Below are positions 1 through 14,700 of a stretch of DNA of 64,000 bases, piece after piece. Origin of the DNA: Casuarius casuarius (Eukaryota > Chordata > Aves > Casuariiformes > Casuariidae); contig PTFA01000041.1 in NCBI GenBank assembly GCA_003342895.1, positions 4,821,671-4,885,670 on the forward strand. The letters are read 5' to 3'. The first letter of the stretch is position 1. Each line of letters opens with the position of its first letter. The translations under genes and the position numbers were made by a program. The notes beneath the pieces were generated by a model. It did not search any database, was not told where the DNA came from, and saw only the letters and a program-made list of their open reading frames with translations.

Positions 1-3000
1 CTCAGCAATCTCTAGAAGCAATCCTGGGTTCTTACTGTAATATAGGAACCTACAGTTCACTCCTACACTGGCATCAAGGAGCCAATATTCTTACAACATG
101 AGGAAAAAAACAAATAAAATAATAAAACAAATAACAAATCAATTCCCTGTGGAAAGTAATATGCAAATGTCTGTCTTCTGCCCTATTTCAGATTCTTTAA
201 TAATATTCAGCCCATAGTATTGAAGGCTACTTTAAAAAGCTGCTGGTAATAAAGACAACATCAAACCAAGTTCCTTTTGTCATAAAGTTTGCTTTCAGCT
301 ATATATAGTTTTCTTTTGATAATCTGATCAGGAAATAAAAATGCAATAAAAAAAGGAAGAAAAAGAAGAGTGAAAGCAAATACACCCCTTTTATTTTTCC
401 ATTTCTCTTTTCACTTGTCATTCCCTTATGGAAACCACCAGGGTTTTTAATATATTTGAATCTCATACGCATACTCAAAGTCCTCCAAAGGCATTAGCAT
501 TGAAGATTCATCTACTTTTGTTCTCATATTAAACATGATAACGTACATACAGATTTCTGATGCTGTGAAATGGGTAACATAAGACACCTGTTCGATTTCA
601 GCAAACTTTACTTTCAGATGTACTCCTGAAAACTAATTCAGAGAGTAAAGTCAGTCCACAGCCATCACCATTACTAAGGCAAATATCTTGATCCAGTTAA
701 GTGTGCTTCCCACTCAGAGAAACTCTGGAACAAGCTTTACTAGTTTATAACTACACCTCATAAACTTTTTATTTATTTATTTATTGTTCCTCCATCAGGG
801 AGATTGCTTATATTATAAGGATTAATGTCTCTTGATAATATGAGTAGTTAATTTCCCAGCAGAATGTGTTGATGTATTCACATCAGCACATTATAGTGGG
901 AAATGTGTAGCCAATAACCACATGGGGTTAATACAGACTAGCTTTGATGATCTCAAAGCAAGATATTCAGCTAGCATTCATTGGAATATATCTCTATTTC
1001 ATTCTATGAAGCAATGCCAATTTATACCAGTCGAGAATCTGGCCTTTCATCTTCTTTCTTTTACAAAGCCAGAGTAGAAATAGCTGGAATCAGTTCTTGG
1101 AAAACTTTTCATCTTATTGATATTGAATTTGATCCCTCATAACTGGATACTTCATGAATTCAGAACACTTAATCTTTTCTAAACAGTTTTTCATGAGGAA
1201 ATACTAATGACTGTGACATTACCCAGAAAAGGAAATGAAAAAAAAATCTGTTCTTTCAATGAAAAAGATGTGCTAGAAACACCAAATAAATGAATTCTGG
1301 CTTTCACAAGGATGCCTAACTTCTGAATTTTAACAATTGAGAAAGATGGATTCCTTCTGCCTGATCTGGAGGGAAAGAATTACCTCCTACTGTACCTAGG
1401 AGCTATTCAAAGTGATTGCCAAGGAGGGATTTTTAAATTAAAGGCATACTTTGCAAGAAAAGAAATTTTGGGCACGATAGTAATTCATAGCAGACCTCAG
1501 CTTACTTCTAAAATGTTGGGGTAGGGAGTGTTCGTCCACTGGCACGGGGAATTTAATGCACATGCAGCAGTGTGAAGACTAGTCTCGCCTATGAGATCCT
1601 ACTTAGTGCTATGGGAGCTCAAGAATACTGTTGGAAGCAGCTTTTACAGGCTTCAGTGCATCACACAATCCGCATACTATATAGCTAGGAAATGGTAGCA
1701 TGAGGAAATTGAAATGAATAAGCAAATGTGTTATTGTAGCTATTGTGTCAAGGACTTACCAGTTCTGAAAAGGACCTCCCAGTTGTGGCTGCAACCCTGA
1801 AAAAAAACACAGGTAATGACAAAATAAATGAACAGTAAGCAACAACTGCTGGACGAGATGAGGGCACCCCATAAGGGCAGGTGATATAGCAAAACTCATG
1901 GGAGCCAAGACACAGCAGTGGCAATATGGGAAACCGAATAACCATGCCAAAGACCTCAGGAATGACAGACTGAAAATAACCCCAGAGAGCAGGCCCAAAA
2001 GTCATCTTGAACGGTTCTCAAGTGAAACAAGGTTATAAACTTGGTCTGGTTTCCCACTGGGGAAACCTTATCATCTCAGGAACCCTGTGTTAGCCTGAAC
2101 TCCAGGTAAAGACTTGAATTCGCTCAAGCTATGAGTCATTAGCTACTAGCTTGCTAGTGGATTGTGAGCTTGCTTTTAATTTGTTGCTGTTGTAGGTATG
2201 GTGCAAACATAATGAGGGAAAGTGAAGCCTTTCAAGGTCGATATATTCTGTGAACAAGCACAGAAACTATACAATAAGTTTGTAGCCACAGTATGGAGCC
2301 ACTGGGTAAACGTAAACCAAATTACAGTCTTCAGCCCAGAACATTTCTGCATCTCTGAAGTGCTTGCTCTGACAGTACACAAAGACTTATTCTTGAACAG
2401 GAGTGTGTCATTTACTCCTGTTGATAAATTGACTCATCAGCTACAAAACAGCCCTTTGGCTGTGTTTAGTCATCATTACTAAGAGTACAGAGATGGCAGG
2501 TGTCATGCATTTCAAGCAAGTAAATTCAAGTAATAAGAATGTGAGCTAGTGCTGAATATTGTTACTGACTTCAAGTAGTAGAACAAAGAAATGATGATAC
2601 ACAAAATAAAAGAAGTCAGAGAAGATAGGTAGGCTGTAAGGCACATGTAATCCCATCCTGCTAAAGTAAAATGATGTGATCATCCAGTAGGAGAGGCAGA
2701 TTGAAGCTGGATTTTATCTTAGTTGGGGCAAAGGGCTGGAGGCCTTACATTTATCCCTTTTACATCATAGTCTAAATGTATCATGTATTTAACTGTTAAA
2801 AAGATAATACTTCCTCCTTGTCTCTGTAGTTTCACTTTGAGAGGGAATTGGAGAATGAACTACCAAATATTCTTCTAATAAAGACAAGGACACCTGGAAA
2901 GGTGAGGGTGTATAAAGAGTCATTTTTGTGTATGACCAGTTTATTCATATGTTATTTAGCTTTGGATTATTTGTTTAAATTGTTAGTGTAGGCAGACTCA

Positions 3001-4430
3001 CTATTCATTGTGATTGAGACTCACTATTTATTTATTGCATGATTAACAGTGCTAGCCCATGATAATCCAGAGATGAAAGTATCCACATAGAGACCCTGTT
3101 TTGGTCTGGATTACTTTCCAAAAGATAGCTTCCTTGAAAAAAATGCATATTTGCTTTTACAAAATGTTCAAATTACTGCTGAAATTCATGTAAAATAAAG
3201 TTAAAAAGATACAGGGAAAGTTGTAAGATTAAATGTGTCTTTTGTTAAGCACCAAAAACACAGTAAAGCATGTAAAAATGGGTGACGCTTATCCAGATCA
3301 GCTTTAACAGGTCTCAGAAAAGCTTGGGCTGCTGCAAATGATTAAGTTAAAAACATGCCAACGCACTAATGGCTCTGCATATTAGTGGTGTTAACTACTC
3401 ACAAGATTGAGGAGGGATTATTACCTGACATCTTCGTGTCCTTCCTGAACTCCAGAGTGTGACAATTTGAATTAAAACAAAGTTATCTCTGTCAGGAGAG
3501 GATGAACTAGAAGTGACAAATACTTTATCAAGCCAGAACTTGGGATGCTGAATCGGGGCTGAAGGTGATTACAGTCACCAGTGATGGAATGTTATCCACC
3601 TACATGTTATATCAGTGAAAAATAATAAGTTATTAGTTTGAAATTTGTGAAGTGATTCATCCAGGAGCCTTGTATTATGATGACAGAGAAGAGATTTACT
3701 GAGTTTGTGTTTAAAAGGCTGAATATTTCAGCCTGGATTCAGAAAAGCATCACAACAAGAGATAGGAAGCTTAGCTAAGGCACAGGTAGAGGATAAGTTA
3801 GAAAGAAGACTCCAGAGTTCAGGTTCAACTAAATCAGGCCCAAGATACAGATTGCAAAAATCTTGCAAGCTCTTTCAAACCACCTTGGCAAAAAATCCTA
3901 CAAAATGAACTGACTTTTGCAAGCTTTCTACAGCTCTTAACTAGTAGCAATCATGAGAAATTGAAAAAAAAAATAAAAAAAAACCCTGATGAGAATGTCT
4001 ATTCAGTTGTATCTGAGCTAAATCTTTCTTTTTCTAGATCCAGTTCTGAACATATGTGAAATCAGTGTTTTCTACTGAAGTGCTGTCTATTTGAAACAAG
4101 CAAATGAATACCTGTGTCTCTTTTTTCTTTTCTTTTTTTTCCTCCTGTGAGTCATTTCCTGTTAATCTGCTGTATACCAGTCCTTTGAGGCATTATTTCC
4201 ATGAGTTAAAATTCTCTATGTATATGGTTGGGTGATAAACAACAGACATATTTACATCTCTAAGTAGCTAATGGCCAGTGAGGCTGGCGCAAACAGCCTT
4301 TGTTTCACGTCTTTTCTCTTTCCCCTCGAATGTGCCCATTAGAATTTTATTTTCTTCTGTTTTTGGTCTCTAATTACTCCATAAAATGGGGCTCACAGGA
4401 AAACCTGTGTGGTATATTCTGGAATAAAGC

Positions 4431-4505
4431 TGCAGCCTCCAGCAGTTTGCTGTAGCAAGCAGCTGACCTATGCTGCGCAGCAGCAGCAGTGCAGCTGAGC
4501 AGACC
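4431..4505. other. CAG/CTG-rich patch with several CAGCTG-type E-boxes
   Basis: Contains agcagctgac, the palindrome tgctgcgcagca, an imperfect CAG run and gcagctgagc within about 75 bases. It may be an enhancer core or simply a degenerate trinucleotide repeat. Confidence 0.35.
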
Positions 4506-4888
4506 ACGCATGGAGCTCGCAGTGCTAACACAGGCATACGATGCTGCTGAAAAGATTTTGTTTAAAAACCGTTTATTTACTCAGGGATGCGGTACCATAT
4601 TAGTGCTTTTGTTCTGACACTGGGTGCACTGATTATTTCCAGAAACCCTGCCTCCCATCAGAGCAACAGCATTAGAAATGCACAAAAACAAACATGCCTT
4701 TCAGTTCCACACACAGCTCGACTGTCTGCCGGCAAACTTTACCATGCTGCACATTTGAAAAATAAATCTGGAAAAAGGTCTGGGAGTTCAAAACGTTCAA
4801 GCAATGAGTTTTTCTTGGCTTGGCTGCCAGTAAACATCTTGGTCTAAACTCATCTACAGTGTTACTTTGTCAGCTACGGTTTGGCGCA

Positions 4889-4896
4889 TGACGTCA
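4889..4896. promoter_or_regulatory. Full CRE palindrome TGACGTCA
   Basis: An exact CREB/ATF consensus in intergenic DNA 3' of PARD3, just right of a CAGCTG-rich patch (4431-4500). The CpG in it is preserved. No gene start is seen nearby, so it might belong to an enhancer. Confidence 0.3.
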
Positions 4897-7404
4897 GGTA
4901 GCACAACGGTGCAGATGCGGTAAAGCCCAGGAGCCTGTGTTCTCTAAGTGTAAATTTGTGAATCAGTCTTTGAAAGACTAAGTGTTTTAAACCATTCGGT
5001 TTGTATTTCTAGTGAAGTGGGGGAGTTTCTTGTGTTCTCACAGCCTGTTGTCATAAGCCATAAGACACTGCTGAAGGAATAGAGTGAGCTAAAGGTAGAG
5101 TCTTGCAGGATATGGTAAATACCGTTCCTCCCACTTGAGGATGATTGTATGTGTCAGTATGGGGAGATATATTTCATTGGTATTCTGCGGGCATTGCAGG
5201 AAAATGCTACTATTACAGAAGACTGGATCATAAACACAAAAGGGGAGGAGGAGAAAGCTTTTGTTCTCATCTTTAAGTGTAAAGGATACTTCGAAACAAA
5301 ACTAGAAAATAAGGCAATACCAGTCTGATATAAAGTCTACTGAAGTGAACTGAAAGATTTGTGTTTATGTCAAATCACATTGGATCTTTTTTTTTTTTTT
5401 TTGCAATACTGTATTGCTATTTGTAGGGGGCTTTTTGTTTTTTGCATTTTTTCAGGAATACATACCGCAATAGTCTGTGTAACTAAAATGCTTACCTCAC
5501 TGTCACATTTCAGAGAACATGGGTTCAAACCACAGGGACACCATATTTCACCTTGCCTAAGAGGTGCCCAAGTGAAAATGAAGGCAGAGTGGTCAAGAGA
5601 GGCCATAGCAGCTCTGTCTTTCATTGAATCTTGACTGTCTAGCAAAGCATGAAAACTCAATTTTATTTATGAATGTGAAGTTTTAACAAGGAAAAACAGG
5701 CTGAGCTTCTCTCAGTGGTATGAAATTAACCTATGCAACCATCACATGGGTATCTATGTGCTTGCACAAATAAAATTAATGTGGCACAACATACTTCTTT
5801 TCCCCTTCTGCTTGGCTGAACTGTATTTTCACAGCAAACATCAATTAAGTAAGAAAGATGAAACTAATACACAGTATGCAACTTATTCTGTGATTACTTG
5901 TAGAATTCAGCATTTTCGGTATAGAAGACTCACTTTCTGAAAGACACAGCAGAACTCAAGCTTTCTCAAAATGCAGAAAGCTGCCCACAGGAAAAGCATC
6001 ATCAAGATTCTTGCTTCTGTTTGCAGGTGTAAGGGGAAGCTCTCACCTTACACCTTACATGGACAAAACTCAGGGGTATGGTACTCACAGCTACATGTTG
6101 TTTCTCAGCTTGTCTTTCTGTAAGCAAAGAAGATACCCTCTGTTTTGTTTTCCTCCTACCATTTTCCAAAGACTGTATTTCCTGCAGGGAACATTATCCT
6201 CAGCCAAGATTTCTGAGTTCCAAAACCTACAAGTTAGGGCAAATGTAGTCACCCAACTGTCTAGTGCCAGCTGCATACTCACTCAGGGTAAGTCAGTCAA
6301 AAGTGTCAGGCTGATGGCTTTTCGGTATGTCATGCTAATTATACTGCTAAAAAAAAAAATAAGCATCAGGCAGAGTTAAAGGAATCGTACGCACTAAATT
6401 CATTGCCATCAATGACTGCATTCATGATGTTGAATAAAATCTTCAATGAAGTGGACCAGAATGAGGATGCAATGGATAGGAAATGTCCACAGACAATCAG
6501 CTGGTTTGCTTCAGCATTTCTGTTGAGATAAGGTTAATTAACAATTCTCCCAGACATCCCCTTTGCTGGAAAACCCTGTTCTACCTGTATACTGAAATAT
6601 GAAGTCTTAGGTTAACAGGCTGACAAATATCATGTGGACCACCTAAAACTGAAGGGATAACTACAAATATGTCTAGAGGTGCTTTTACACTGGCATACTG
6701 AGTAGAGCTGAGGGTACCAGAACACGCCACATGCTGTAGCACTGTTTGTAGGTTCCTGAACCTGCATGGAGAAATAGAAAAGCCTGCATCTCTGAAATGA
6801 GTACACACCTCCTTCATGCAAAGGTATTTTAATGTAAATGGGAATCATAAGAGTTCAACAGTGAGTGAAGCCTGAGCTACTCTAAAAGCTGTGCTAGCCA
6901 AAAGCAGGCTTATATAGTGATTTATTTACACATATGAAGTTTACAGCATGAGCCTTCTTTTGGCTCAAGACTATATCAGCTCAACACAGGCCTGTAAAGC
7001 CACAAGCTCATGCTAAATTGATTTGCTTAATGTTAAATGTAAGTCCACCTACAAGCTGCCCCCATCGAACTAAACCGAATTAAGACAAATCAGTCTGACT
7101 CGTGTCTAGTCACAGGCTCTGCGAACAAAGCCAGCTGTGCATGCAGCAGAGCAGCGGCCATAGCACCCTTGCAGGTTTCTTGTTCTGCTGAGATGTGGCA
7201 GCCTGTCTGCTGACTGATCGCCCGAGACAGTCGCGGACTTGTTAGCAAGTCCTGCACTCAGGCAAGTGTCTCATGGAAATCAGTGTCTAGAGCTGCAGTT
7301 ATTTATTGGAACTGCAGGCTGGACCAGCCTTGTACATTTTGAATTGTTGAATGCCTGATGCGAAGACTGGAAAAGTCTGCAGGATATACTGGTCCTTAAT
7401 AGCC

Positions 7405-7426
7405 TATTTATTTATTTATTTATTTT
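7405..7426. repeat. (TTTA)n simple repeat
   Basis: Five tandem TTTA-type units. A similar short run lies at 766-785. Confidence 0.85.
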
Positions 7427-7671
7427 ATGATGAACAGCTAAAAATATACAGCCTATAAAAATAGATAGCCTTTTTTGGTTTGTTTTTAAAGGCAAGACTG
7501 AGGCTGTACAATGCTGAATCAAAATGTTTCCCTGTCTTTAGTGATTGCCATAGTCCGATCTATAATTGCAAAGGCAATCAATACAGTCTGCCTCAAGCAG
7601 TACTCCTGAAGGAAGATATCCTCTGCCAAAGCATCTGGATCTAGTATACAGCTATAAAGAATTACATGACT

Positions 7672-7700
7672 TGCCAATAGAGATGAGATTTCTATTGGCA
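7672..7700. repeat. Short hairpin: 10-bp arms, 9-base loop
   Basis: tgccaataga at 7672-7681 is complementary to tctattggca at 7691-7700. This is a short stem compatible with chance. Confidence 0.6.
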
Positions 7701-7836
7701 TGCGTTGTTTTATTAGATGCAAATAGGTTTTCCATCCACAGGGCACAACTGGATGAGTTAAGGAGAAATTTTTTAGACTCCAAATTTCCTGGCTATTGTG
7801 AGCTTAAAGCATGTGGTGGGCATTTAAATATAAATT

Positions 7837-7850
7837 GGGGGGGGGGGGGG
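7837..7850. repeat. G homopolymer of 14 bases
   Basis: Fourteen consecutive G, which is unusual in AT-rich DNA. Its exact length may be a sequencing uncertainty. Confidence 0.9.
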
Positions 7851-9149
7851 AAGCCTTTATTTAATGTCATTTTCAAAAAAGACAGCTCCCTGATGGAATT
7901 GTACAATTTCTGTGATTCGGGCCACATGGTTTGTCAGGTTGGCGATTATGTTGGATTTCTCATCTTCTCCATAATACAGCAGTAGCGTATATGATTAGAC
8001 TAAGTGTTCAGTGCTCACATTTTATGTTGTTGTTATTAATAAAAAGACAGGCTTTTATGTCTTCCACCCAGGAAGCACTTTGCATTTCCAAAGCTTGCAG
8101 ATCGGTCAGGTAGATATGGATCAGGAAAAGATTTACCAAAACAGCAAGGTGGATTGATTTATTTTTTCCATTAGCACGTCCCAGTGCAGCATGCCATGGG
8201 ACATGGAGGGAGGTGTTCATTTGGATCTGGGCTGTTAGGGGCTTTAATAAGGCTTCCTTGTTAAAGATGAGAAGGGAATGCTCTGGAAGAGAGCTGCACA
8301 GGCTGCAGCCTTAGCCTATCAAAATTAGCAGTAGTTCTGTTTTAAATTTCAGTGGGAAAAGATTTTGATTTTAAGGGTGGAATTCATCAAACCTAGCTTC
8401 AGCACTCTAAAAATCAGCTTCCAGTCATCAGGCTTTCTTTAGAGGCAGTGGGCCAGGGTTTGGCACCTATTTCTGAACTCTTTTTCAGGATAGGCAAGAT
8501 AGATTGATTTGTGTAGGTGGCTCCCCCTCAGCTGATTCAGGAACATGTTTATATGAGTAACTTATCATAGCCACTTAACTTTTAGACAGCTGAAGCTGGA
8601 TAAGGTAAATCCCACCCTCAGTGGAACACACATGTTAAAGACACCCATCATAGCAAGTGGCATGGCCTAGATAGGAATTTATGAGTTCCTGCTTCTCAGT
8701 CTTACATTCAGTAAAATGTGCTATAGGGCACTAAGTTCTTATTCTAAAGAAAATACAGGAACTGCACTATTTTATTTATTTTTTTCCTAAATAAAAAAAT
8801 CACATGTAAAAATATATATTAAACCATCAAAAAGGTAAAAAAAAAATGGAACAGAATACAATTGCAATTTCAAAGCTGCTGAGCATACAGGAACCGTTAC
8901 CCACAATTGTATGGTGACCTGTATTTCAGCATTACATGATACTTCTTGTAAAGTCTCCTTTAGAGACAGTAACATGAGTTCAGCAGTGTGATATTTGGAA
9001 GTATAGCAACCTACTGTGAGCACTGGTATTGTTCTCTGGCCTTTTGTCCAAACCACCAGGCAAAGTTTGGTGCCCTGTGGGACTGTTTCTGCGAGAGTGA
9101 GAAATGGGTGATCAGCCAGGTGCACCCTGCATCCCACACCAGTTCACTC

Positions 9150-9400
9150 CCTGTTTCGAGACAGGCCGGCGGGAATCGCTCCGGTCAGTGACGTTCGGTA
9201 GCAGCCGTAGCTTCAGGAGTCCCTGCCCTGCTCGTCCATCCCTATGACACTTTTCCCCCTGTTTAAGTCTGGCTGGGCTCAGAGCAGTGCCACATAAGCA
9301 GCCGCCCAACACTGCCGAGGGGGTGGCTGCGTGGAGCAAGGGGAGGACGGGGCTCCTCCGTGGTCTGTGCTTCATCTGGTGTAAAACTGCATCCAAGTGT
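9150..9400. other. GC-richer intergenic patch
   Basis: About 250 bases with more G+C and several CpG (ggccggcgggaatcgctccg) in otherwise AT-rich intergenic DNA. The open frames on both strands do not look like real proteins. It is not dense enough to call an island with confidence. Confidence 0.4.
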
Positions 9401-11464
9401 GGCTGGTATTTCCTCAGCCACCAGCTGCTTTTACCCCGTAAAGGGGCTTGATTGCTTTGTTGGTTGAGCCTGGACGATTACTTGGCACACCCATTATTTT
9501 TAATGAGGATTGTTATTTTCTTTGGAGGCAGGACATCCCTGTTGGCAGCCACCAACACCTTTCAGCACAACTGTATCTTGCTAATATTCAGCATTAACTG
9601 CACTCCCTATGTATAGACCAGCACAGACTTGTGTTTGCCAAGCAGAAGCCAAGCAGCCTCAAAATGCCTGAAACCTGACCATTAAATAATAGGAAAATCT
9701 GTGTGCTATCTCACACCCCAATTTATGTAGGTAGTTATGAGCACAGGGAAGGTCAAGCATGTGCATGGTTCCCTCCATCTCATGGGTGCTGACACCCATG
9801 TATGCTCCAGGTCTTTGGAGAATGAGGTATTAGGAGCATTCAGAAAGGCTGCAGAGGTCAAACTTCAAGCAGGCCAGTTCACAAAGGTCTCCAAGCAGAG
9901 ATGGGCACAGCCAGAGCAGCGTAGGAGTGTGCTTTCTTAGCATATCGAACCTTTCTCATTCCCATACCAGGGATAAATCAAAACCGGCCAGAGAGATAGA
10001 AGGACTGAATACACAGACCGCTATTTAGGGCATTTACTTTCAATAAAATTTAAATTAAGACCTTAGAAGAGAGTGTCTGAGCCCCGGTCTCAGCTAGGCA
10101 GCAGTCCAGCAGTCAGGGCAGTCCCCTGGCTGAGCACAGGGACTTGCACTTCGCCACTGGCGAGTCCCTGACTCCTGTGCTATGGATTGTTCTGCAGGCT
10201 TTTGCCTCACTAAAAAGTTTTGATTTTTGACAGATTGTTTTTTTTCTTCTTTAAGATGAAAACCTCTTCTGTCAAAAAATTCCCAACCAGCTCTTTCACT
10301 AAGACAATCAGCAACTCAAATCAAAAGAACTGTGATAACCCCAAACCTCAGGACTGAATTGCCTTAATTATATATTACACTTGATAGAGCAATCAGAGTT
10401 GCTTTGATTTGGGTTATGACTAGATAAGATCTGTGTAAAAGATTTAAAAAGTCACTCTGTGCCTCTTGGTTTTTTTTTTTAATTGACATTACCTTGACAT
10501 GCTCATGTAAAGTATCACATTCTCTCCTTGGCACGACTGAACTCCAGGTTGCTCACAGTTTTATCACTGCAATGGCAAATATCCCTTTGTGTTTAGAGAA
10601 AGAAATGCAGAAAATAAATTGTCAGCAAAAAGAAAAATAAAAAATGGATGTGGAATACTGGTTTTGGTTTAGGTTTTCTCAACAGACTTTTATCTTGAAG
10701 CTGAAGTTCCTACTCTCTTTTTCATTCTCCCCTCCATAAAAAATAAAAGTCTATTAGAATACAAAATATTTATCATAGCTTTTCAAATCAAATTTAAATT
10801 TTCAGATTTTGAATGCATTCCTTTCTTTGAAAACGGCTTCAGTCAGATCCTTCCATTTGACTACAAAAGGATCTGAGAATGCCTCTGTTCAACAGGGAGA
10901 ATAAGATTAAAGCCCTTTATGAGAAGATAGTAGGTTCAAGGTGACAATGCATCATGATTTTATACCAAACATAAGTAGCATTAAGAATTATCTCTAGGTC
11001 ACAGTACTGGCTAATAGTCTGCAAAACTTCTCTTTGTAAAACAAACCTGGTTTTAGCTACAGAAACATCAAAAACATTAAAGAGGAGATACTGAAGCATC
11101 AAGAGAATGTTAAATCTGACAGCAGGCACCATCTTGAAAAGGTATTTCTGATGCTAACTTGTGGCATCTACAGGTCAGGTTTTCAAAATTGGTCTCCATT
11201 TTCAGTTGTGTTCAGCTTGCAGCTGCAAATTCAATACATAATATTATTTTGGGCTTCACCCTCTCTTCCCTCCCTCCTTGTATATGATCTGGGTGCTTAT
11301 ATGTTTTGCATGTTCAGCATTTCTGAAGCCAAGACTAAGATTTCTCACACTGGGCACCCAGGTCTTACTGAGGTATGGTATGCTCTGTGTGTGAAATCAC
11401 ATGCATGTAATACAGCTATTGAGCTGAGCAAACAAAAAGGCATAGCAAGATCTTCAAAGATGAA

Positions 11465-11760
11465 GTTAAAAACTTTAGGCCGAAGAGAACATAAATTTTT
11501 ATCAGTGAAAGCAATTAAAAACTGGAGGAGCTTGCCAAGGGATGTGGTAAATTCTCCATCCCTCAGCACCTTAAATACAAACTGGATGTCTTTCTGAAAG
11601 ATTTTCTTGATTTCAGCCACAGGTTACTGGGACTGATGCAGGAATTATTGGGTGAAATTCTACAGCCAGTGTTAAACAGGAAGTTAGCTAATACATCAGA
11701 CGATTGTAATGCTCTCTTCTGACCTCAGAATCTCTCTAGAATCCATACATTCAGGCCTAA
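11465..11760 (+). mobile_element. Decayed CR1-type LINE 3' fragment
   Basis: The stretch reads like the 3' end of a CR1 retrotransposon. It contains aactggaggagcttgccaag, then gatgtggtaaattctccatc, a segment resembling the spurious CR1-tail peptide NWRSLPRDVVNSPSLSTL, then gggtgaaattctacagccag and tcttctgacctcagaatct. Such tails are ancient and common in birds, turtles and crocodilians. It is heavily diverged and has no intact reverse transcriptase. Confidence 0.7.
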
Positions 11761-14700
11761 TTTATTTAAAGCCAGGCAGGCTGTTGTGGGCAATGAGGTA
11801 TTGCAATACTTCAAGGGTTCTGTGAAAAAGGACTGTTGCCAACATTGCTGACTGCAGTCAGCATTTTCTGAAGAACATAGGAAGTGAAAATACAAAATAA
11901 GCATCCTTCTGATTCATATACATTTCTGCAAAAATGCTTGCTTCCAAGTATTTTTCATTATTGCACACCTTAAAATTTGAAATAAAATATTAAAAATTAA
12001 TATCTTCCACTAGGTTATGATACTTCTTCTCTACAGAGAATAGATGTCTAGGAAATATTATTTTACTTTGCACACTAAGTAGAGGCTCGCATTTCTGGCT
12101 GTGCCAGTCTCATCTGTAAAAGTCTACTTGTGTAGGAGCACAGATCACATGCCTAATCTGAAAACACTCAAAGGATCAGCCAATTAGAAGGCTATCAGCA
12201 TTAAAAATTTAAATTTTCATTCAGTTCAAGGACAAAAAAATGATAACTAGAGACACCAGGGCCAGATGCCAGGACGCAGTTTGTCAAGCGCTTTTAGACA
12301 GATCTAGGTCTAGTGTTAGCACAATACAATCAGGCAGTTCCCTGCCTGCTGCTGCGTTTGGTACCATGCTCATGGGCTGACTTCTGTAACTTGCATGTTT
12401 TGCTACTAAATGGGACAAATAGCCTTTTTTTTTTTCCATCCTTTTTGGGCAAAATGGTTCGGTAGGGAACCAACCTAGCACCTTTGGGAAAAATACAAAA
12501 ATTAAAAAGGAATCCCAGAAGTCTTCCCCAAGTCCTTCCCTCTAAAAATGCAGAAAGACAAATATTAAAATAGGACAGCACATTACTAGTTAGTCTGAAA
12601 GACGGCAGTCTGAAATTGTTATAGTGGGGCTGCGTACTGTAACTTTCTGAGGAGACCTTGAGTGGGCTCCTCATGGAACTTTGCTAACTTTATACCCCAA
12701 AAGACAAACAGACCTTAGAGACGTGTGCGGCTTCCCAGCACACTGCCTCTGGGACCTGCTTTGGTGGCATGGCTCTGTGGGAGGTGTGAGGCTACTGTTC
12801 CTGCACTTTATGTTTCCCACACTATTTGCCAAAAAGGACTATTATGTCTCTGTTGAGCTGTGCTGCTTTCGAGTCATCTAACAGGAGACATACTGTACAA
12901 AAAGCAATTTTTAAAATGAGCTTCTCTCTCATTCTCTACAAAACCTAGAGCTGACTCCAAGGGACAAAGTTTAAGTTCAGATTTGCAACAGGAGGATCCC
13001 GCTTTGGCATCTTGTATGATCTCTGAACTTTTGCTCAGCATTAATCCGTTAAGCGCACTGTAATGAATCAGTAAAGAAAAAAGGGAGGGAGGAATGCATT
13101 GGTGGCTACATGGAACTGTATTTAAAGAAAAGCAAGTGGTTCCTTCCACATGTTGATTGACATTCAAGATCTACATGAGCATTTGTTTTTACCTTAGACA
13201 TTCATCAGGAATGTGCTGGCAAAATCACAGGCAGAAAAATTGCTGGAAAAACTGGTCAGAGATTTCTATTGTTCAATGTGCTTTTACTTTTCTTTGCTGT
13301 AGCTCTTTTAATTAAAGGCTATTACTTTGGCATCAGGGTGCTCCAATTTTACCTGAAATCGGCACTCTAAATACACCATGTATATTACAAGCTCAGTGGT
13401 TGCAGCCTTAAACGCCTGCAAGTTACAGTATGTCAGAAAAATTGGGTTAAAAGGGTTCCAGAACTGAAGCCTAGTCAAAGGGAAACAGCAAGAGAGCTTT
13501 ATTTTACTGCCTGCTCTGACAGGTCACTGGATTTTGATTATGCAGTCAGATATGGTATTCATCCCCTTGATAATGAAAGGTGGCTGGCTGGCTGGAAAGA
13601 AAAAGCACGCAAGACGGCTCTTGGTCATTGTCTGTGCTATTTCTAGTAATCCTCCTTGCTGTCTAACTCATATGTTCAGGAAGGATTTGGGCCCGTGGGG
13701 TAAATGGAATTGAAATCTCTCAAGAGGAAAAAACGATAAGGAAACAATGTGTACTTGCCAGCATTTTTAGGAGAAGATGTTTAACAAAAGGCGCAGGCTG
13801 TATTCTGTATTAGATTACCGCATCGCTGGCCGTATTGCTTTCCTTGCTGCCTTGCAACGCCAACCTAAGACAATAGGAGAACTGTTGTGGCGCTCAGAGC
13901 CCCTTGCTGAAACTCTACCAGCTGGATCTGAACACCCCCGATCAAATGTCATAATAACACAGATCACTCATCATTCAATAAATATATATGGTATTTACAG
14001 GGAGATAAACCCTTAACCACATTTCATTTATGGTCTAGCGTGGACTGGGAGAACACAGATGGTATAACCAGAAGATCAACTGCTCTGTAACATACCTTTT
14101 TTTCTTTCTTTTCTTTATGATCTACAGAGCACCAAGACACATTTCCAGACTCTCCTTCCCAGGCTGAGTCCCGTGTCCCAGTCCTTCTGCAGGGATGGAC
14201 AGTGCCAATGGCAGTGTCATATTGAATTTGCAGCATACCACTTAAGTCAGGAGAAATCTAACAGTTAAGTTAAATCCACAGTATAATTACAGCTTCTACT
14301 GCTGTAATAATGGCAACCTAGCACATAGGCAAGGCAAAGTGTAAGGAGAGCAAGATAACACCTTCAAGTAGATTAACGTGAATTATTATGAAAAAAAAAA
14401 AGACAAACTTTCAGATACAAAAACTCAACTTCCTCTTGTTTCTGTCTCTGCCTCACCTCACCTTGGGAAGAGAAAAATCGACAGAGGTGGTTTCTGACTG
14501 ATGGCGAGAAGCCCTCCAGCAACCCCAGCAGACAGCTGCTCTTTCCTCAGGACCAAAGTCTCTGCCTCACTTTCTTCCCAACTTCTGTTTGGAGGAAGAA
14601 TGTTCTGGCCTTCATCGTCAATGTGTCATCAGCTTTGAGCTAAAGCTTCAGAGAGCAACAAAGAAAGTCTGGAGCAGACATTTGTATCCAGTCTCACACA

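Larger units (their letters stand above)
1..11464. other. Intergenic DNA, no gene seen
   Basis: AT-rich sequence downstream of PARD3. Open frames on both strands are short and without recognisable domains. The longest (7566-7985, plus) runs through a 14-base G tract and is opposed by an open frame on the other strand. Simple repeats and the patches at 4.4-4.9 and 9.15-9.4 kb are listed separately. Confidence 0.7.

Noticed and set aside
7566..7985. Plus-strand frame of 139 codons
   Set aside because: It crosses a 14-base G homopolymer, has an open frame opposite, and shows no recognisable domain.
11151..11597. Plus-strand frame of 148 codons
   Set aside because: Its C-terminal part is the translated tail of the CR1 fragment and the rest has no similarity. 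It is not a host gene.
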